Positions 1 through 7,950 of a stretch of 16,630 bases of DNA are shown here, piece by piece (positions within the stretch are counted from its first letter, which is position 1; each line of letters opens with the position of its first letter). Made by a program: the position numbers and the translations under genes. The DNA is from Arenicella sp. Its GTDB lineage: Bacteria > Pseudomonadota > Gammaproteobacteria > Arenicellales > Arenicellaceae. Under the pieces are notes generated by a model, which saw nothing but the letters and a program-made list of their open reading frames with translations, had not been told where the DNA came from and searched no databases. The stretch lies in contig JAESTB010000615.1 of the NCBI GenBank assembly GCA_016763815.1, positions 1 through 16,630 of the forward strand, given 5' to 3'.

Positions 1-215
1 ACTAACGCCGCCTTATCCGCCGCCCCTTGATCTCTATAATGGATTCGATCGCCATTAGGCATATCGATAAACTGAGACGCTTCGCTAGCGTACTTAAGCC
101 TCATGTCATCAAACGTCGTATCTGGAGTCCAGAAAACCACGGCTAAAACGGCCGACAGTGTAATTAGAGTCATAGCGACGCCAATCAGTATTTTTTTTAC
201 TATTATCATCTCCAT
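1..215 (-). CDS. Alpha/beta hydrolase, N-terminal part (cut by window edge)
   Basis: Reading the minus strand from ATG at 215 gives an open frame of 71 codons that runs off the window. The protein begins with a short basic stretch and one hydrophobic segment (about residues 7-29), likely a signal anchor or uncleaved signal. Around residues 50-65 it reads IDMPNGDRIHYRDQG, the first two beta strands typical of alpha/beta hydrolases, where an oxyanion-loop HG motif usually follows just beyond the point where the sequence ends. The catalytic triad is outside the window, so the substrate cannot be guessed (esterase, lipase, epoxide hydrolase and haloalkane dehalogenase-like enzymes share this start). 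A weak purine-rich site (GGGTCAGAG) precedes ATG 215; a second ATG at 209 is possible. It is divergent from the glycosyltransferase gene. The family call is fairly good from the motif; the function is open. Confidence 0.7.
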   Translation of the reverse strand, partial: MEMIIVKKILIGVAMTLITLSAVLAVVFWTPDTTFDDMRLKYASEASQFIDMPNGDRIHYRDQGAADKAAL

Positions 216-309
216 ACTCTGACCCAAGCAAGATGAAGCCTGGATGAAAAGTTGAAACCGCTCCAAGGTCCAATAAGTTTTGGGCCATGCCCTATTACTT
301 GCGTACCCG

Positions 310-318
310 TGATATATT
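310..318 (+). promoter_or_regulatory. Putative extended -10 promoter of the glycan gene run
   Basis: TG-A-TATATT at 310-318 matches an extended -10 element (TGnTATAAT) at all but one position. No good -35 hexamer sits 16-18 bases upstream, which is tolerated for extended -10 promoters. Transcription would start near 325, just ahead of the large glycosyltransferase gene, in the 130-base gap divergent from the hydrolase. The call rests on sequence match only. Confidence 0.4.
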
Positions 319-345
319 CTGTTACTGATTAGGCGAGCAATTCGA

Positions 346-3300
346 TTGTGGGTTCAAGCGAATATTTACGTCAAAATGCCGCCGCGACCTTATCGACAAA
401 AATTAAAAAACAACGTTATGTCTCAGCAATTCATGCTCTTAGAGTCAAATCCAGAAATAGGCCTCAAAGACGGCATCTATCAAGACACCTCCGAACCATT
501 TCGCGACTCGGCCTTGCCCGGTGACCTCTCAGCCGCCGTATTAGACGTATTCGCTAAGGCCGGCGATAAATCCTTATTTTCCTTGGATATTGAGGGTTTG
601 GCCACCACCCCTGAATTGCAATCGGCGTTAGCGATAGGTCAGTTTCGGTTTTTACAAAACTTTGACCTGAGTCAAATAAATACCGTGTTGGATCTTTCCG
701 AAGACTTTGGAGGTGTTGCACATTATCTAGCCGACTGCGTTGGTCAAATCGAATCGGTAAAAATTGATCCGAGCTTAGCCAAAATATCAGCGAATAGGTG
801 CGCCAACAAACACAATGTTTGCCACCTGACGGCCGACCTCGAAAAACTTAAGCTTACACCGAATTATTACGACCTAATCGTAATTGGACAACTCGAGTTG
901 CTACACCTCACACAGATGTCGTTAACAGCGTTGTTAAACAAGCTTCAAGCGTCATTAAGTCAGCAAGGCGTGCTAGTTGTTAACGCCGTAAACAGCGGTC
1001 GACTGAATAAGTGGTTTGATGCCAACACCGTTAGCGATCAGAGCGTAGATTTTTCGGATTTATATATCGCTAACAATGGGTCGCAGGAAATCACTGAGCT
1101 AAATCGTAAACAGCTGCGTGACCGAGTGCTCAACTGTAATTTTGCAGCGGTTGATATTTACGCGGGGTTCTCTAACAGCCACCACTATCAAGCATTATTT
1201 TCAGAAGACTATTTAACCGCCAGTGTTAACGCTATCAACCATTTCTATCAACTCGGCTCAATCAAAAACCCAAACATTAATGAGTTTCTTGTTTACAAGC
1301 GTTTGGCTGATGAAAAACAAAACTTAGTCGAGTACGCGAATAGATATGTGCTTCTCGCTGGCGCCAACTCGGCGTCTGTACGGCAGGTATACAACGCCGA
1401 TTTTTGCCACTTCCCGGACCTGCGACAAAAACCCAGATGGCATGCGAATACTATCCGCGCGCGATCAGCTCAACGTGTTGAGAAGCAAGCCGTGTACCCA
1501 ATGCTTAGCGAGCAATCAAGTTTGCTAACTGAAGTGGCTGGCCCTCGATCATTCTTCAAGGGTCGTATTTTAGTTAGCGATTGGCTTGAAGCAATATTAG
1601 AGCAAAATCATCGCCGCTTTGAAGATTTGGTTCAAGAGTACAACGACTGGCTAGGCTCAGCTGATTTAGACACCGCGATTAAAGATAAGGTGTTTGATAT
1701 AACGCCCTCGAAAATCATTCTGAATGAACGTGGCGGCCAACGACGCTATCAGCTTATTGGTACTCGTCGCAGACTTGATTACGAGCCGAAGGGTCTTGAC
1801 CGCGAGCTAAGCGGCACTGTTAACAGCGAGTTCTTATTATTCAGAGCTTTGTTTTGGTTTATCCAAGAGAACAGGCCGTTACTTAGCCGTTACACTATCG
1901 ATAACGATATCTACACTACCGGCCAGTTCATTGTCGAACATATGCCGAATGTATTTCAAATCGATGAATTAGAAAAATTTGCTAAGCTCGAACAGCAAAT
2001 TCATAGCCACCTATATCGAACGCCAAGAATTAGCTCTATCACCCGCGCCCTATCGGCACCATTGGGCTTGTCAAACTCTAAGTCGACCCTTGAGCAGTCG
2101 ACCCTTGAGCAGTCGAATTCTGCCGAGTCTGACGTTGCTGTCAATCCAAAAGTTCAACAGCAAACCATCAAAGCGCAGAATGTCGCGCTTATTGGGCAGT
2201 CTCATCGTGTCAAACAATTGCGAATCGATAACGAATATCAGACTATTCGAATATCTGATTTACTCGAACATCGAGCAGATTTGGTCGACAAGTTAAGGCA
2301 ACAAGAGCAAGACTCAGACGATCTTGAAGCCAAGCTAAGAGCCGAGATCGATCACCTGCATGAACGTCTACACGCGCAACACCGTCGTAATGACGAACTG
2401 CATGGGTACTTATTGATGCGCCCGACAACGCGTGTAAAACGGGTTGCCCGTCGAACGGTAAACCGCCTCACAGGCACACCTTTGATTGAAGAACTACCCG
2501 AACCGGAGGTGCCGCCGGAAATTGAAAAGCCCGCGCTTCCGACCGGTGAGTTAATCGGCCAGAATCGTGAAGATTACCAATTATGGGTTTCAGAAAACAC
2601 CCTGAGCGAGAGTGATATCGAAGCGGCCAAAGCCGATATAGAAACAATGGCGATTAAGCCTCTATTTTCTATACTGGTACCGATATACGACACCGACCCT
2701 GAGTATTTACTACCGATGATCGAATCGGTGCGAAATCAAATCTACCCGCACTGGCAATTGTGTTTGGTCGATGACTGCTCTCCAAAGTCGTATCTCAAGC
2801 GCATACTTGAGCATGAAGCTTTACAAGATGATCGCATTAGCATTCAGTTAAATGACGTAAATCAAGGCATTTCAGTAACCACTAACGACGCTATGGCGAT
2901 GGCGACGGGCGACTACATCGCGCTACTCGACCACGACGACGAAATAAGTATTGATGCGCTGTACGAAAACGCCAAAGTCATCAACGCAATGCCCGATGTG
3001 GGCCTAATTTACAGCGATGAAGATAAGTTAGACATGCAAGGTGAGCGCCTCGAAGCTTATTTCAAGCCTGATTACTCGCCAGACCTGTTGCAAACTAATA
3101 ATTATATTTGCCACTTTACGGTTATCAAAAAGTCGATTGCCGAAGAGATTGGCGGATTTCGTGAGGGTTTAGATGGCTCACAAGACCACGATATTATTAT
3201 CCGTTCGGCGGCGGTCGCCGAACACGTGGTGCACATACCCAAGATTCTATATCACTGGCGAAAAATTCCAGGCTCGACCGCAGTGAGCTACGATTCAAAA

Positions 3301-3825
3301 TCGTACGCATGGGAAGCGGGCCGAAAGGCGGTTGAGGACCAACTCAAAAAAGAGGAAACCGGCGTCAAAGTTGAATTCGGCTCACTAAAAGGAACCTACC
3401 GCGTATTTCGAGAAATCAAAGGCAACCCATTGGTCAGCATAATTATTCCGTTTAAAGATAAGCCGGAACTGCTCGACTCTTGTCTAAACTCGATTCTCAG
3501 CCGCTCCAGTTATCAGAATATTGAAATTATTGGGGTCAGCAACAACAGCGAACAGGCGCTAACCCGCGAACGCATGAGGCATTATGCCGAAGCGGATCAG
3601 CGAGTTCGTTTCGTTGAGAAGAACGTGCCATTCAACTTTTCAGCTATTTGCAATTACGGTGTCTCGCAAGCGGCTGGTGAATACATCGTATTATTAAACA
3701 ATGATATCGAAATTATATCTCCGGATTGGATTGAACGCCTACTTGAGCATGCCCAACGAGACAACATTGGCGCAGTCGGCGGCAAACTACTGTTTGCTGA
3801 TGGGCTGATTCACACGCTGGCGTAG
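346..3825 (+). CDS. Large multidomain glycosyltransferase, frameshifted: 5' part (methyltransferase-like + central domain + coiled coil + GT2 + broken GT2)
   Basis: Residues from the TTG at 346: about 112-230 is a class I methyltransferase-like fold with an eroded SAM loop (VLDLSEDFGG rather than a glycine-rich LDxGxGxG). About 320-530 is a central domain seen in similar surface-polysaccharide proteins (FDITPSKIIL, then FLLFRALFWF). About 575-600 is a low-complexity linker and 620-690 a coiled coil. The first GT2 domain spans about 771-980 (SILVPIYDTDPEYLLPMIES, VDDCSP, LLDHDDE, GSQDHD, HWR). The second GT2 domain starts at 1028 (SIIIPFKDKPELLDSCLNSI, LLNNDIE) and is cut by TAG at 3823. The next 150 codons continue it in another frame, so the intact protein would be about 1,305 aa. 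The start is uncertain: TTG 346 has AGGCGAG eight bases upstream, while ATG 418 gives a more natural N-terminus but a weak ribosome site. The likely role is building O-antigen or capsule-like glycan from nucleotide sugars at the inner membrane. Confidence 0.85.
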   Translation: MWVQANIYVKMPPRPYRQKLKNNVMSQQFMLLESNPEIGLKDGIYQDTSEPFRDSALPGDLSAAVLDVFAKAGDKSLFSLDIEGLATTPELQSALAIGQFRFLQNFDLSQINTVLDLSEDFGGVAHYLADCVGQIESVKIDPSLAKISANRCANKHNVCHLTADLEKLKLTPNYYDLIVIGQLELLHLTQMSLTALLNKLQASLSQQGVLVVNAVNSGRLNKWFDANTVSDQSVDFSDLYIANNGSQEITELNRKQLRDRVLNCNFAAVDIYAGFSNSHHYQALFSEDYLTASVNAINHFYQLGSIKNPNINEFLVYKRLADEKQNLVEYANRYVLLAGANSASVRQVYNADFCHFPDLRQKPRWHANTIRARSAQRVEKQAVYPMLSEQSSLLTEVAGPRSFFKGRILVSDWLEAILEQNHRRFEDLVQEYNDWLGSADLDTAIKDKVFDITPSKIILNERGGQRRYQLIGTRRRLDYEPKGLDRELSGTVNSEFLLFRALFWFIQENRPLLSRYTIDNDIYTTGQFIVEHMPNVFQIDELEKFAKLEQQIHSHLYRTPRISSITRALSAPLGLSNSKSTLEQSTLEQSNSAESDVAVNPKVQQQTIKAQNVALIGQSHRVKQLRIDNEYQTIRISDLLEHRADLVDKLRQQEQDSDDLEAKLRAEIDHLHERLHAQHRRNDELHGYLLMRPTTRVKRVARRTVNRLTGTPLIEELPEPEVPPEIEKPALPTGELIGQNREDYQLWVSENTLSESDIEAAKADIETMAIKPLFSILVPIYDTDPEYLLPMIESVRNQIYPHWQLCLVDDCSPKSYLKRILEHEALQDDRISIQLNDVNQGISVTTNDAMAMATGDYIALLDHDDEISIDALYENAKVINAMPDVGLIYSDEDKLDMQGERLEAYFKPDYSPDLLQTNNYICHFTVIKKSIAEEIGGFREGLDGSQDHDIIIRSAAVAEHVVHIPKILYHWRKIPGSTAVSYDSKSYAWEAGRKAVEDQLKKEETGVKVEFGSLKGTYRVFREIKGNPLVSIIIPFKDKPELLDSCLNSILSRSSYQNIEIIGVSNNSEQALTRERMRHYAEADQRVRFVEKNVPFNFSAICNYGVSQAAGEYIVLLNNDIEIISPDWIERLLEHAQRDNIGAVGGKLLFADGLIHTLA
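2081..2116 (+). repeat. 15-bp in-frame tandem repeat, 2.4 copies
   Basis: The unit AGTCGACCCTTGAGC occurs perfectly at 2081-2095 and 2096-2110, followed by a partial AGTCGA. It encodes STLEQ twice in the linker between the central domain and the coiled coil of the large glycosyltransferase. Fifteen bases keep the frame, so copy-number change would only alter linker length. Confidence 0.9.
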
Positions 3826-3833
3826 TCGCAGGC

Positions 3834-4262
3834 ATGGTTGGCGCGGCGGGTCATCCACATAAGTTCTTCCCTGATAATCACATTGGCTATCATGGTCGCC
3901 TACACATGGTTTACAACGTGAGCGCAGTTACTGGCGCCATGATGATGGTAAAGAAGTCAAAATATCAGGAGGTCGGCGGTTTAGATGAAGAACACTTAGC
4001 GGTTGCCTATAACGACATCGATTTCTGTTTAAAGCTTCTCGATAAAGGTTATTTAAATATCTTTACTCCACATGCAAAAGCGACTCACTACGAATCTATT
4101 AGCCGAGGCTACGAAGATACCGACGAGAAAGTTCAGCGTTTGCTAAAAGAGCAAGATCACTTTCTGACAACTTGGGCTGATTTTTTGGACGCTGGCGACC
4201 CATACTATAATCCTAACCTTAGCCTCAAAAACGAGTGCTTTTCGTTAAAATTTAAAGACTAG
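3834..4262 (+). pseudogene. Large glycosyltransferase, 3' part (C-terminal half of second GT2 domain) after frameshift
   Basis: This frame continues the second GT2 domain of the gene upstream. Read back from 3834 to 3813 it gives HAGVVAG, and one extra base after 3812 would join the frames as ...GLI-Q-HAGVVAGMVGAAGH..., the usual IQHAGVV motif of these glycosyltransferases. It then carries the family motifs FGR-like YHGRLHM, NVSAVTGAMMMV, GGLDEEHLAVAYNDIDFCLKL and HYESISRG. The GGLDE/YNDIDF acidic residues are part of the active site, so the upstream product would lack them. ATG 3834 has no ribosome binding site and begins mid-domain, so independent expression as a 142-aa protein is unlikely. 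Either the gene is a recent pseudogene or the base was lost in sequencing. The stop lies 12 bases before the oxygenase gene. Confidence 0.85.
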
Positions 4263-4274
4263 ACGTTAACTGTA

Positions 4275-5126
4275 ATGACATTAACTCCCGAACAGCAGCA
4301 AGCTTGGCACGAGAACGGCTACCTATTGCTAAAGAATTTTTACTCAAGCGATGCGATCAATGGCATCAATTTAGTAATCGATGGTCTTTGGAAAGACCGA
4401 ACTAAACTTGATGCAGAGTACGTAATTGATATCTTCGTTGAAAGTGACGACGAGCGTCGGGTATACATGGCCGACGCCCCTCTTTCGGCACGCAAACAGC
4501 CTTACAAACTGAACGACCTATATCTAACACAGCAGAAAATACGAGAACTTGTGGTCGGCCAGCGACTCGCTCCAATATTGAGAGAGTTATTAGATGGCTT
4601 CCCTATGGTGTGTAATAGCCTGAACTTTGAATTCGGATCGCAACAAGATTATCACTTCGATACCTTTTACATGCCGTCCCCGACGCCCAACAAGATGATT
4701 GCATCTTGGGTCGCTCTCGAGGATGCCACTATTGAAAACGGCCCTTTAAGTTATTTTCCTGGCAGTCATAAGATCAAACCCTATCTTTTTTCAAATGGCT
4801 CGACTCATGCAATACCGGCAGAGATGCCTGAGTTTAATAAATACATAAGCGCTGAAATCGAAAATCACGGTCTCAAAGCGGAAACCTTACTCGCAGACAA
4901 AGGCGATGTGCTTATTTGGCATGCCCAGCTTTTTCATGGTGGCAGCGCGATCATCGACAAAAGTATGACGCGGAAATCATTGGTAACACACTACTTTACC
5001 AATGAGGACTTTCCAGATCTCGAACCACCTAAAGTCTGCGCCGACGGCGGCTATATGAATCGCAAAGCCCAGCCAGTAGATTACCTATATAAGCCGAAAA
5101 GCTGGTTTCAGCGTACTTTTAGCTAG
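4275..5126 (+). CDS. Phytanoyl-CoA dioxygenase (PhyH) family oxygenase
   Basis: This 283-aa protein has the jelly-roll Fe(II)/2-oxoglutarate oxygenase pattern of the PhyH family. The metal triad is visible as H127-x-D129 (YHFDTFYMP) and H221 (FHGGSAI); R233 (MTRKSLV) is placed to bind the 2-oxoglutarate carboxylate. The segment ENGPLSYFPGSHK near 154-165 is also characteristic. Such enzymes hydroxylate small organic substrates using O2 and 2-oxoglutarate and are cytoplasmic; no signal peptide is seen. The gene starts 12 bases after the glycosyltransferase fragment and ends 20 bases before the GT-C-like gene, so co-transcription is likely. From context it may hydroxylate a sugar, an acyl group or a lipid carrier used in glycan assembly, but nothing in the sequence names the substrate. 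Family call is strong, role is inference. Confidence 0.88.
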   Translation: MTLTPEQQQAWHENGYLLLKNFYSSDAINGINLVIDGLWKDRTKLDAEYVIDIFVESDDERRVYMADAPLSARKQPYKLNDLYLTQQKIRELVVGQRLAPILRELLDGFPMVCNSLNFEFGSQQDYHFDTFYMPSPTPNKMIASWVALEDATIENGPLSYFPGSHKIKPYLFSNGSTHAIPAEMPEFNKYISAEIENHGLKAETLLADKGDVLIWHAQLFHGGSAIIDKSMTRKSLVTHYFTNEDFPDLEPPKVCADGGYMNRKAQPVDYLYKPKSWFQRTFS

Positions 5127-5137
5127 CCTAGTAAACT

Positions 5138-5142
5138 GGAGG
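5138..5142 (+). promoter_or_regulatory. Ribosome binding site deciding a GTG start
   Basis: GGAGG at 5138-5142 is a strong Shine-Dalgarno core four bases before GTG 5147. The alternative in-frame ATG at 5159 would be 16 bases away, too far, so the GTG start is preferred. Confidence 0.6.
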
Positions 5143-5146
5143 CCCT

Positions 5147-6433
5147 GTGTATGAACCAATGAATAACAGACAGTTTTTAATTGCCGCATTAGGCTTAGGC
5201 ATACTGTTGAGATTCGCTCTAATGCCGTTTTTCGCACATGTAGATTTATTTTCAGAGGCGCGCAGAGTGTTCTACGTTCTCGAAAATGACTATCTATTCG
5301 ACAACGGCCATCGCTTCGTGGTTTTCTATATCGAAGTAATTTTCGCTTGGTTTTCAACACTCTTTATTAATGTCACTGACGGTTTGTTTCACCTCAATGA
5401 TCCAACTCAAAGTGTCTCCAACCTTGTTGATTATGGTTTTTTTCTAAACGATCCCAATATTTATCGACACCTATTTTTCTTTAAACTGCCATACCTAGTT
5501 TTTGACATTGCTACTGCATTACTTATATGGAAGTTTATCGACAAACCTGAACATCGAAAAATTGCCCTACTGATTTGGTTGTTTAATCCATTGACGTTAT
5601 TTTCGACCTACATATTCGGTCGTTTTGAAGTCATTAGCCTATTCTTCCTAATGGCCAGCGCCTTACAACTAAAATATGACCGTGTGTTTTTCGCCAGTGC
5701 CTTGTTTGCGGTCGCCCTACTCTGTCGCGAAATAAACCTTTTATACGCCCCATTTTTGTTGATTGCATTAATTGACTTCAAGGATCATTGGTTTCGTAAT
5801 GTGATTACGCTGAGTTGCAGCGCGGCCATTGTTGCGGCGATTTATCTGCTACCAAATTGGTTAATCAATCTCACTGGCGGCGATACACAACTGTTTATAG
5901 ACCCGTCAGCGACACAGCCTCACAACAGTCTAAACGCATTATTATCGCTCGGATATTACTGGTTCTATCCAATCGTTATCAGTTTAGCTGTGCTCGCGAT
6001 TTACCAATGGGAAATTGGCGCTCGAGCAAAGGCCGAACGTTTTGTGCTCAGTGCCTCGGTTGTGTTATTTATCTACTTTGGCTTTAATGTTCATAGCGTT
6101 CACTATGCAGCGTGGTTAGTGCTTTTCCCTATTATTTCAATGCAATACGGCAAAAAAGTGGTGCTACCCTTCATGGCTTTATTTGGCGTTTGGCTGGTCT
6201 TATGGCTGCTAAAGACCGACAGCGGTGTTTTCACTCTGTTTCTAGCAGCGCCATTGACGACAGACTTCATCGGCATGGGTTATTTTCCAAATTTTTTCAG
6301 ACAGCATATCGCAACCGATACGTTCACTCTCCATCAAGCAATTCAGTTAATGCGTTCGATCTTTCTAGTCGTCATGGGTTTTTTCGCCTATCGAATACTG
6401 AAAAACGAACCCGATTTTCACACAAAGTCATGA
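5147..6433 (+). CDS. Polytopic membrane protein, GT-C-like glycosyltransferase
   Basis: The 428-aa product has roughly ten hydrophobic segments across its whole length. Features suggest a GT-C fold (polyprenyl-phosphate-sugar-dependent transferases acting on the periplasmic face, as in GT39/GT87/PIG-M-like enzymes): an acidic first loop after TM1 (HVDLFSEARR, D33 and E37, the usual site of the catalytic acid), and the segment LLIWLFNPLTLFSTYIFGRFE (about 142-161) resembling the FNP...GxFD pattern of these families, followed by a helix with a charged CREINLLYAP (193-202). Specific membership cannot be fixed by eye. It sits 20 bases after the oxygenase and overlaps the next gene by ATGA, indicating translational coupling. 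The likely role is adding a lipid-linked sugar to a glycan outside the membrane. It could instead be a transporter or an O-acetylation partner, though the NP/GRFE pattern argues for GT-C. Confidence 0.65.
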   Translation: MYEPMNNRQFLIAALGLGILLRFALMPFFAHVDLFSEARRVFYVLENDYLFDNGHRFVVFYIEVIFAWFSTLFINVTDGLFHLNDPTQSVSNLVDYGFFLNDPNIYRHLFFFKLPYLVFDIATALLIWKFIDKPEHRKIALLIWLFNPLTLFSTYIFGRFEVISLFFLMASALQLKYDRVFFASALFAVALLCREINLLYAPFLLIALIDFKDHWFRNVITLSCSAAIVAAIYLLPNWLINLTGGDTQLFIDPSATQPHNSLNALLSLGYYWFYPIVISLAVLAIYQWEIGARAKAERFVLSASVVLFIYFGFNVHSVHYAAWLVLFPIISMQYGKKVVLPFMALFGVWLVLWLLKTDSGVFTLFLAAPLTTDFIGMGYFPNFFRQHIATDTFTLHQAIQLMRSIFLVVMGFFAYRILKNEPDFHTKS

Positions 6434-7545
6434 GCCTTAAACGCATCTCGATGGAACTAACAGCAAGAAGCTGCGCCTGGGTATTACTTGCCGCCGTTCT
6501 CAGCGCGGCCCTTTTCTCAGGTTCTAGTATTGCGCAAACCGTTACCAATGACCTAACCGCAACGTCGTCTGATCACTACCAAATAACGGGTGATGACCCT
6601 TACATCATTTTTAACCCCAAGCAACAATCAGAGAAAGCCAGGTATCTAAGCATTGATCTTGGTAGTCATTTGACTGGCGTGCCATTAGAGGTTTTCTTTA
6701 GCAGCCAACAAGACCTTTTTAATCCTTACTACAAAATTAGTTTTACAGTATCGAGCTTCCCCGCTGCGCTGCAATTGCCGACTGATATTACCTTTACCGA
6801 ATCGACTCGTTTACGTTTAGACATAAACCAATGCCAAGACTGCTCGATTAACCTCGAATCTTTGCCAGTTCTGAGCAATCAAATCATCGGCTCAGCAACG
6901 ATGGTACAGCCAAGCCGACTACAAAATGGCATCACATCACTAGCGAGTAATTCAGTGCCCCTTAATATCCGCGATTGGCAGCTGAACGACTTGAGTGGCG
7001 AGCCGAATAACTTTAAAATTTCCGCTGGCGATCCATTTCTAGTGTCTCCTCAACTAACCTTGAGCACGCAGCAATTGGCCGGTGTCTACTTCAAATTAAA
7101 AGTGCCTAAATCCGACGTTATATGGAACGACTACCAGTTGTTCTACCAAACGGAACGTCACACATTTTCAGCACAGGCCAGCTCGACATTTCGAGCAGCC
7201 GACAGTGCTAATGGTATTGTTGAATTTATGTTTCCGTTAGATTTTTTGAGTAAAGAGCAGCCATCAGACGCAGTTTTAGAGCGGATACGTTTAGATATTC
7301 CCGGTATTTCAGGTAATTGGGCACTGCTTGAAGCTCGCTTAGTGCATCAAGGGCAGCTAGACGATTACTTGGATAAGATTCCTGCACAACTTCTTGAAAT
7401 CAAACAGCAGCGAGCAACAGGCCTGTCGCTCATCAAAAAATCATTGCTGAATGTATTCGCTGATATCGGCTTCTCAATCAGCTACCTTCTACTGCTGATA
7501 TTGAGCGCTTGTTTTTTAGTTCGAGCGTACCGCGCAAACCGCTAA
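6430..7545 (+). CDS. Exported, C-terminally membrane-anchored protein with duplicated domain, function unknown
   Basis: A start at ATG 6430 overlaps the previous stop as ATGA and gives 371 aa. Residues 1-36 form a signal peptide (basic start, hydrophobic WVLLAAVLSAALFSGSS, cleavage likely after SIAQ). A single transmembrane helix at about 346-366 is followed by a basic tail (RAYRANR), so the bulk is periplasmic and tethered. The middle contains two similar beta-rich units: DPYIIFNP near 56 matches DPFLVSPQ near 201, LEVFFSSQQ near 86 matches YQLFYQTE near 235, and RLRLDINQ near 127 matches IRLDIPGI near 286. A CQDC pair (C135, C138) lies in the first unit. No enzyme motif was recognised. Tight coupling to the GT-C-like gene suggests a partner protein that binds the glycan or stabilises the enzyme; this is inference. 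An open frame extends upstream to 6112 inside the previous gene but lacks coding sense there. Confidence 0.75.
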   Translation: MSLKRISMELTARSCAWVLLAAVLSAALFSGSSIAQTVTNDLTATSSDHYQITGDDPYIIFNPKQQSEKARYLSIDLGSHLTGVPLEVFFSSQQDLFNPYYKISFTVSSFPAALQLPTDITFTESTRLRLDINQCQDCSINLESLPVLSNQIIGSATMVQPSRLQNGITSLASNSVPLNIRDWQLNDLSGEPNNFKISAGDPFLVSPQLTLSTQQLAGVYFKLKVPKSDVIWNDYQLFYQTERHTFSAQASSTFRAADSANGIVEFMFPLDFLSKEQPSDAVLERIRLDIPGISGNWALLEARLVHQGQLDDYLDKIPAQLLEIKQQRATGLSLIKKSLLNVFADIGFSISYLLLLILSACFLVRAYRANR

Positions 7546-7552
7546 GCTGACA

Positions 7553-7807
7553 CTAACGCTGCAGCATAGAGCGGTGTACTGATTTTAGAATTTCTTGCTT
7601 TAGCTCAGCATACAAGGCCTTAAGCTCGGTATTCTTGGTGCGATGAGATTGTTTCGAAATCTGCAGCAAAATATCGGCATCCTGCATGCGCAACGACACA
7701 CCTTTATAAGCTTTCAGTTGGCGTACAAATTTGGCCACCAACTTCAGGCATTCAGGGTTCAGCTGACTAAGCTGTATGTCTCGAAGTAGAATGGTTACCT
7801 TATTCAT
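7553..7807 (-). CDS. Hypothetical protein, 84 aa
   Basis: A small open frame on the minus strand, convergent with the glycan run, whose stop is only seven bases away. The protein is charged, leucine-rich and probably mostly helical after a short N-terminal strand (MNKVTILLRD); the C-terminal half (TKNTELKALYAELKQEILKS) could form an amphipathic or coiled-coil helix. No signal peptide, membrane segment or known motif is visible. The upstream site is weak (CGAG three bases before ATG). It fills an otherwise empty stretch and has natural amino-acid composition, so it is likely real. No function can be proposed. Confidence 0.55.
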   Translation of the reverse strand: MNKVTILLRDIQLSQLNPECLKLVAKFVRQLKAYKGVSLRMQDADILLQISKQSHRTKNTELKALYAELKQEILKSVHRSMLQR

Positions 7808-7950
7808 CGCTCGAGCTATACAAAAAATCCAGTAAAACGAGTGCTAATCTTGCCATAGTACAACTTAGCATAATACAAGACGGTTTTAACTCAAGGTTAA
7901 ATTACCCATCAGTTGTCGCAAGCGAAGGTCGCCACAACATTAACTTGGCA

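Noticed and set aside
3805..3830. Programmed ribosomal frameshift in the large glycosyltransferase
   Set aside because: No slippery heptamer or homopolymer run is present at the junction (GATTCACACGCTGG), and no clear downstream hairpin was seen; a lost base is simpler.
5085..5360. Minus-strand open frame of 91 codons
   Set aside because: It is antisense to the oxygenase end and GT-C start, basic and unstructured, with no motif; a shadow frame.
6112..6429. Upstream extension of the exported-protein frame
   Set aside because: This part lies wholly inside the GT-C-like gene in another frame and reads as low-sense sequence; a signal peptide starts cleanly at ATG 6430.
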